Part shown: piece after piece, positions 22,849-23,312 of the stretch
Numbering within the stretch: the stretch's first letter is position 1
How the letters are laid out: every line of letters starts with the position of its first letter
NCBI GenBank assembly: GCA_003525905.1
Contig: DQIA01000058.1
Span: forward strand, 1-23,312
Source: Clostridiales bacterium
GTDB lineage: Bacteria; Bacillota; Clostridia; Oscillospirales; Oscillospiraceae
Direction: 5' to 3'
DNA: 23,312 bases
Notes under the pieces: model-generated
What the model saw: the letters and a program-made list of their open reading frames with translations, nothing else
Databases searched by the model: none
What the model was told of the DNA's origin: nothing
Translations under genes and position numbers: made by a program

Positions 22849-22879
22849 AAAAAACGGCAAGTGAACCCCTCACTTGCCG
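22849..22879 (-). terminator. Intrinsic terminator between the leader RNA and speD
   Basis: Arms CGGCAAGTGA (22870-22879) and TCACTTGCCG (22855-22864) as read on the minus strand form a perfect 10-bp stem with a 5-nt loop, followed by TTTTTT (22849-22854). The speD start codon is 29 bp further on, with no promoter between. This is the normal layout of a transcription attenuator, though a simple gene terminator is possible. Confidence 0.92.
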
Positions 22880-23135
22880 CATAGCGCACTCCCGGCGGAC
22901 GCGATCGCGCGCCGCCGCAGCAGGACAAAGATGACAGGTTTCAGAGTCTATATAGCAAAGATTACTTTTACTACTCTTATTGACCGTTTCACAAGTTGAT
23001 GTGCTTTCGCACCGGTTATAAAGTTACCAACTTATAAAATTTGAGCTTTTAACTCCATCAATAAGGCGTTGCCGCCATGTGGAAAGACTGCTGAAACCCC
23101 CTTGCGCAGCGCGCAAGGCTTACTGCTTTCCATAC
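22849..23135 (-). ncRNA. Structured leader RNA or free ncRNA upstream of the polyamine operon
   Basis: The predicted transcript starts near 23135 and reaches a terminator at 22849-22879. Helices read on the minus strand: GGAAAG/CTTTCC (23126-23131 with 23081-23086); CCTTGCGC/GCGCAAGG, an 8-bp hairpin with a 3-nt loop (23100-23118); GGCG-CGCC capped by GCAA (23065-23076); ATAAGTTGGT/ATCAACTTGT, 10 bp with two G-U (23026-23035 with 22991-23000); GTGC/GCAC-type hairpin capped by GAAA (23001-23012); and a GC-rich hairpin with CGGCGG/CCGCCG arms (22893-22917). GGTTTCAG (23091-23098) pairs with CTGAAACC (22937-22944), crossing the first helix as a pseudoknot. GNRA loops plus a pseudoknot indicate a tertiary fold. 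No T-box, SAM, lysine, c-di-GMP, FMN or TPP signature is recognised. It may be a regulatory leader or a conserved independent RNA. Confidence 0.8.
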
Positions 23136-23141
23136 TTGCTA

Positions 23142-23170
23142 ATACTATCATGATTTCCGGATCGTGTCAA
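23142..23170 (-). promoter_or_regulatory. Sigma-A promoter of the leader RNA and polyamine operon
   Basis: Perfect TTGACA (23165-23170), 17-nt spacer and TAGTAT (23142-23147, 5 of 6 plus correct A/T ends) on the minus strand. It is among the best promoter matches in the window. Start is expected near 23135. A weaker internal candidate is TTGATG (23056-23061) with TTTATA (23033-23038), also 17 nt apart; transcripts from it would still meet the terminator. Confidence 0.88.
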
Positions 23171-23231
23171 GAAAATGCGGGAAGGAATTCGACAAAAAAT
23201 TGGAAAAGATACGGAATACGGAATCAGAAAT

Positions 23232-23262
23232 AGCGGCATGGCCCGATGAGGACCATGCCGCT
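23232..23262. repeat. 10-bp inverted repeat near the right edge
   Basis: AGCGGCATGG (23232-23241) and CCATGCCGCT (23253-23262) around an 11-nt loop. It may be the 3'-end hairpin of a gene lying beyond the window, but no strong U-tract follows on either strand (minus flank ATTTCTGATT). Confidence 0.5.
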
Positions 23263-23312
23263 CAGGCTATCAAAGAATGCCAAGTCAATAGTTTCGGAGG
23301 GAAGAAAAGTGT

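Noticed and set aside
23291..23312. Possible start of a plus-strand gene at the right edge (GGAGG then GTG at 23309)
   Set aside because: Only four bases remain after the putative ribosome site spacer, so no coding sequence can be judged; a strand or frame cannot be supported.

Overview
The window is a high-GC (around 60% by eye), gene-dense stretch that most resembles a gut Clostridia chromosome of the Oscillospiraceae/Ruminococcaceae type. The clues are AGGAGG-like ribosome sites, a giant S-layer-homology (SLH) surface protease, a CwlD-type amidase, BspA-like leucine-rich repeats and a spermidine operon of the kind seen in Firmicutes. The exact genus cannot be read from the sequence. I see no rRNA, tRNA, CRISPR array or insertion sequence. 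Most genes lie on the minus strand; only the Xer-like recombinase and the HAD phosphatase are on the plus strand.

Layout, left to right. Positions 69-2316 (minus) hold ATP-dependent 6-phosphofructokinase and, upstream of it, a 377-residue regulator with a C-terminal ArsR-type winged helix. Positions 2436-10376 (minus) are one 7.9-kb gene for an exported subtilisin-like protease with a long leucine-rich-repeat region, five InlB/Flg_new-type repeats and three SLH domains. Positions 10377-11143 are non-coding but busy: the protease promoter and a 5'-UTR hairpin, a predicted 187-nt RNA with its own promoter and terminator, and the recombinase promoter overlapping a perfect inverted repeat. Positions 11144-12788 (plus) are recombinase and phosphatase, overlapping by 23 bp. 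Positions 12737-15049 (minus) hold a papain-fold amidase-domain protein, a CofE-like gamma-glutamyl-ligase homologue and an ATP-grasp enzyme, probably one operon. Positions 15230-22819 (minus) are a tight run speD-speA-speE-CASDH-nspC-cwlD-radA ending in a strong terminator.

The seven-gene run combines polyamine synthesis with an amidase and a DNA repair ATPase. It carries both known aminopropyl-donor systems for spermidine: decarboxylated AdoMet (SpeD/SpeE) and aspartate semialdehyde (carboxyspermidine dehydrogenase/decarboxylase). No agmatinase is present.

The most interesting non-coding element is at 22849-23170 on the minus strand. A near-consensus promoter drives a roughly 285-nt RNA with GNRA-capped hairpins, an 8-bp long-range helix that makes a pseudoknot, competing helices and a perfect intrinsic terminator ending only 29 bp before speD. 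Because there is no room for a promoter after that terminator, the polyamine operon appears to depend on read-through. I cannot name this RNA; it could be a regulatory leader or a free-standing structured RNA.
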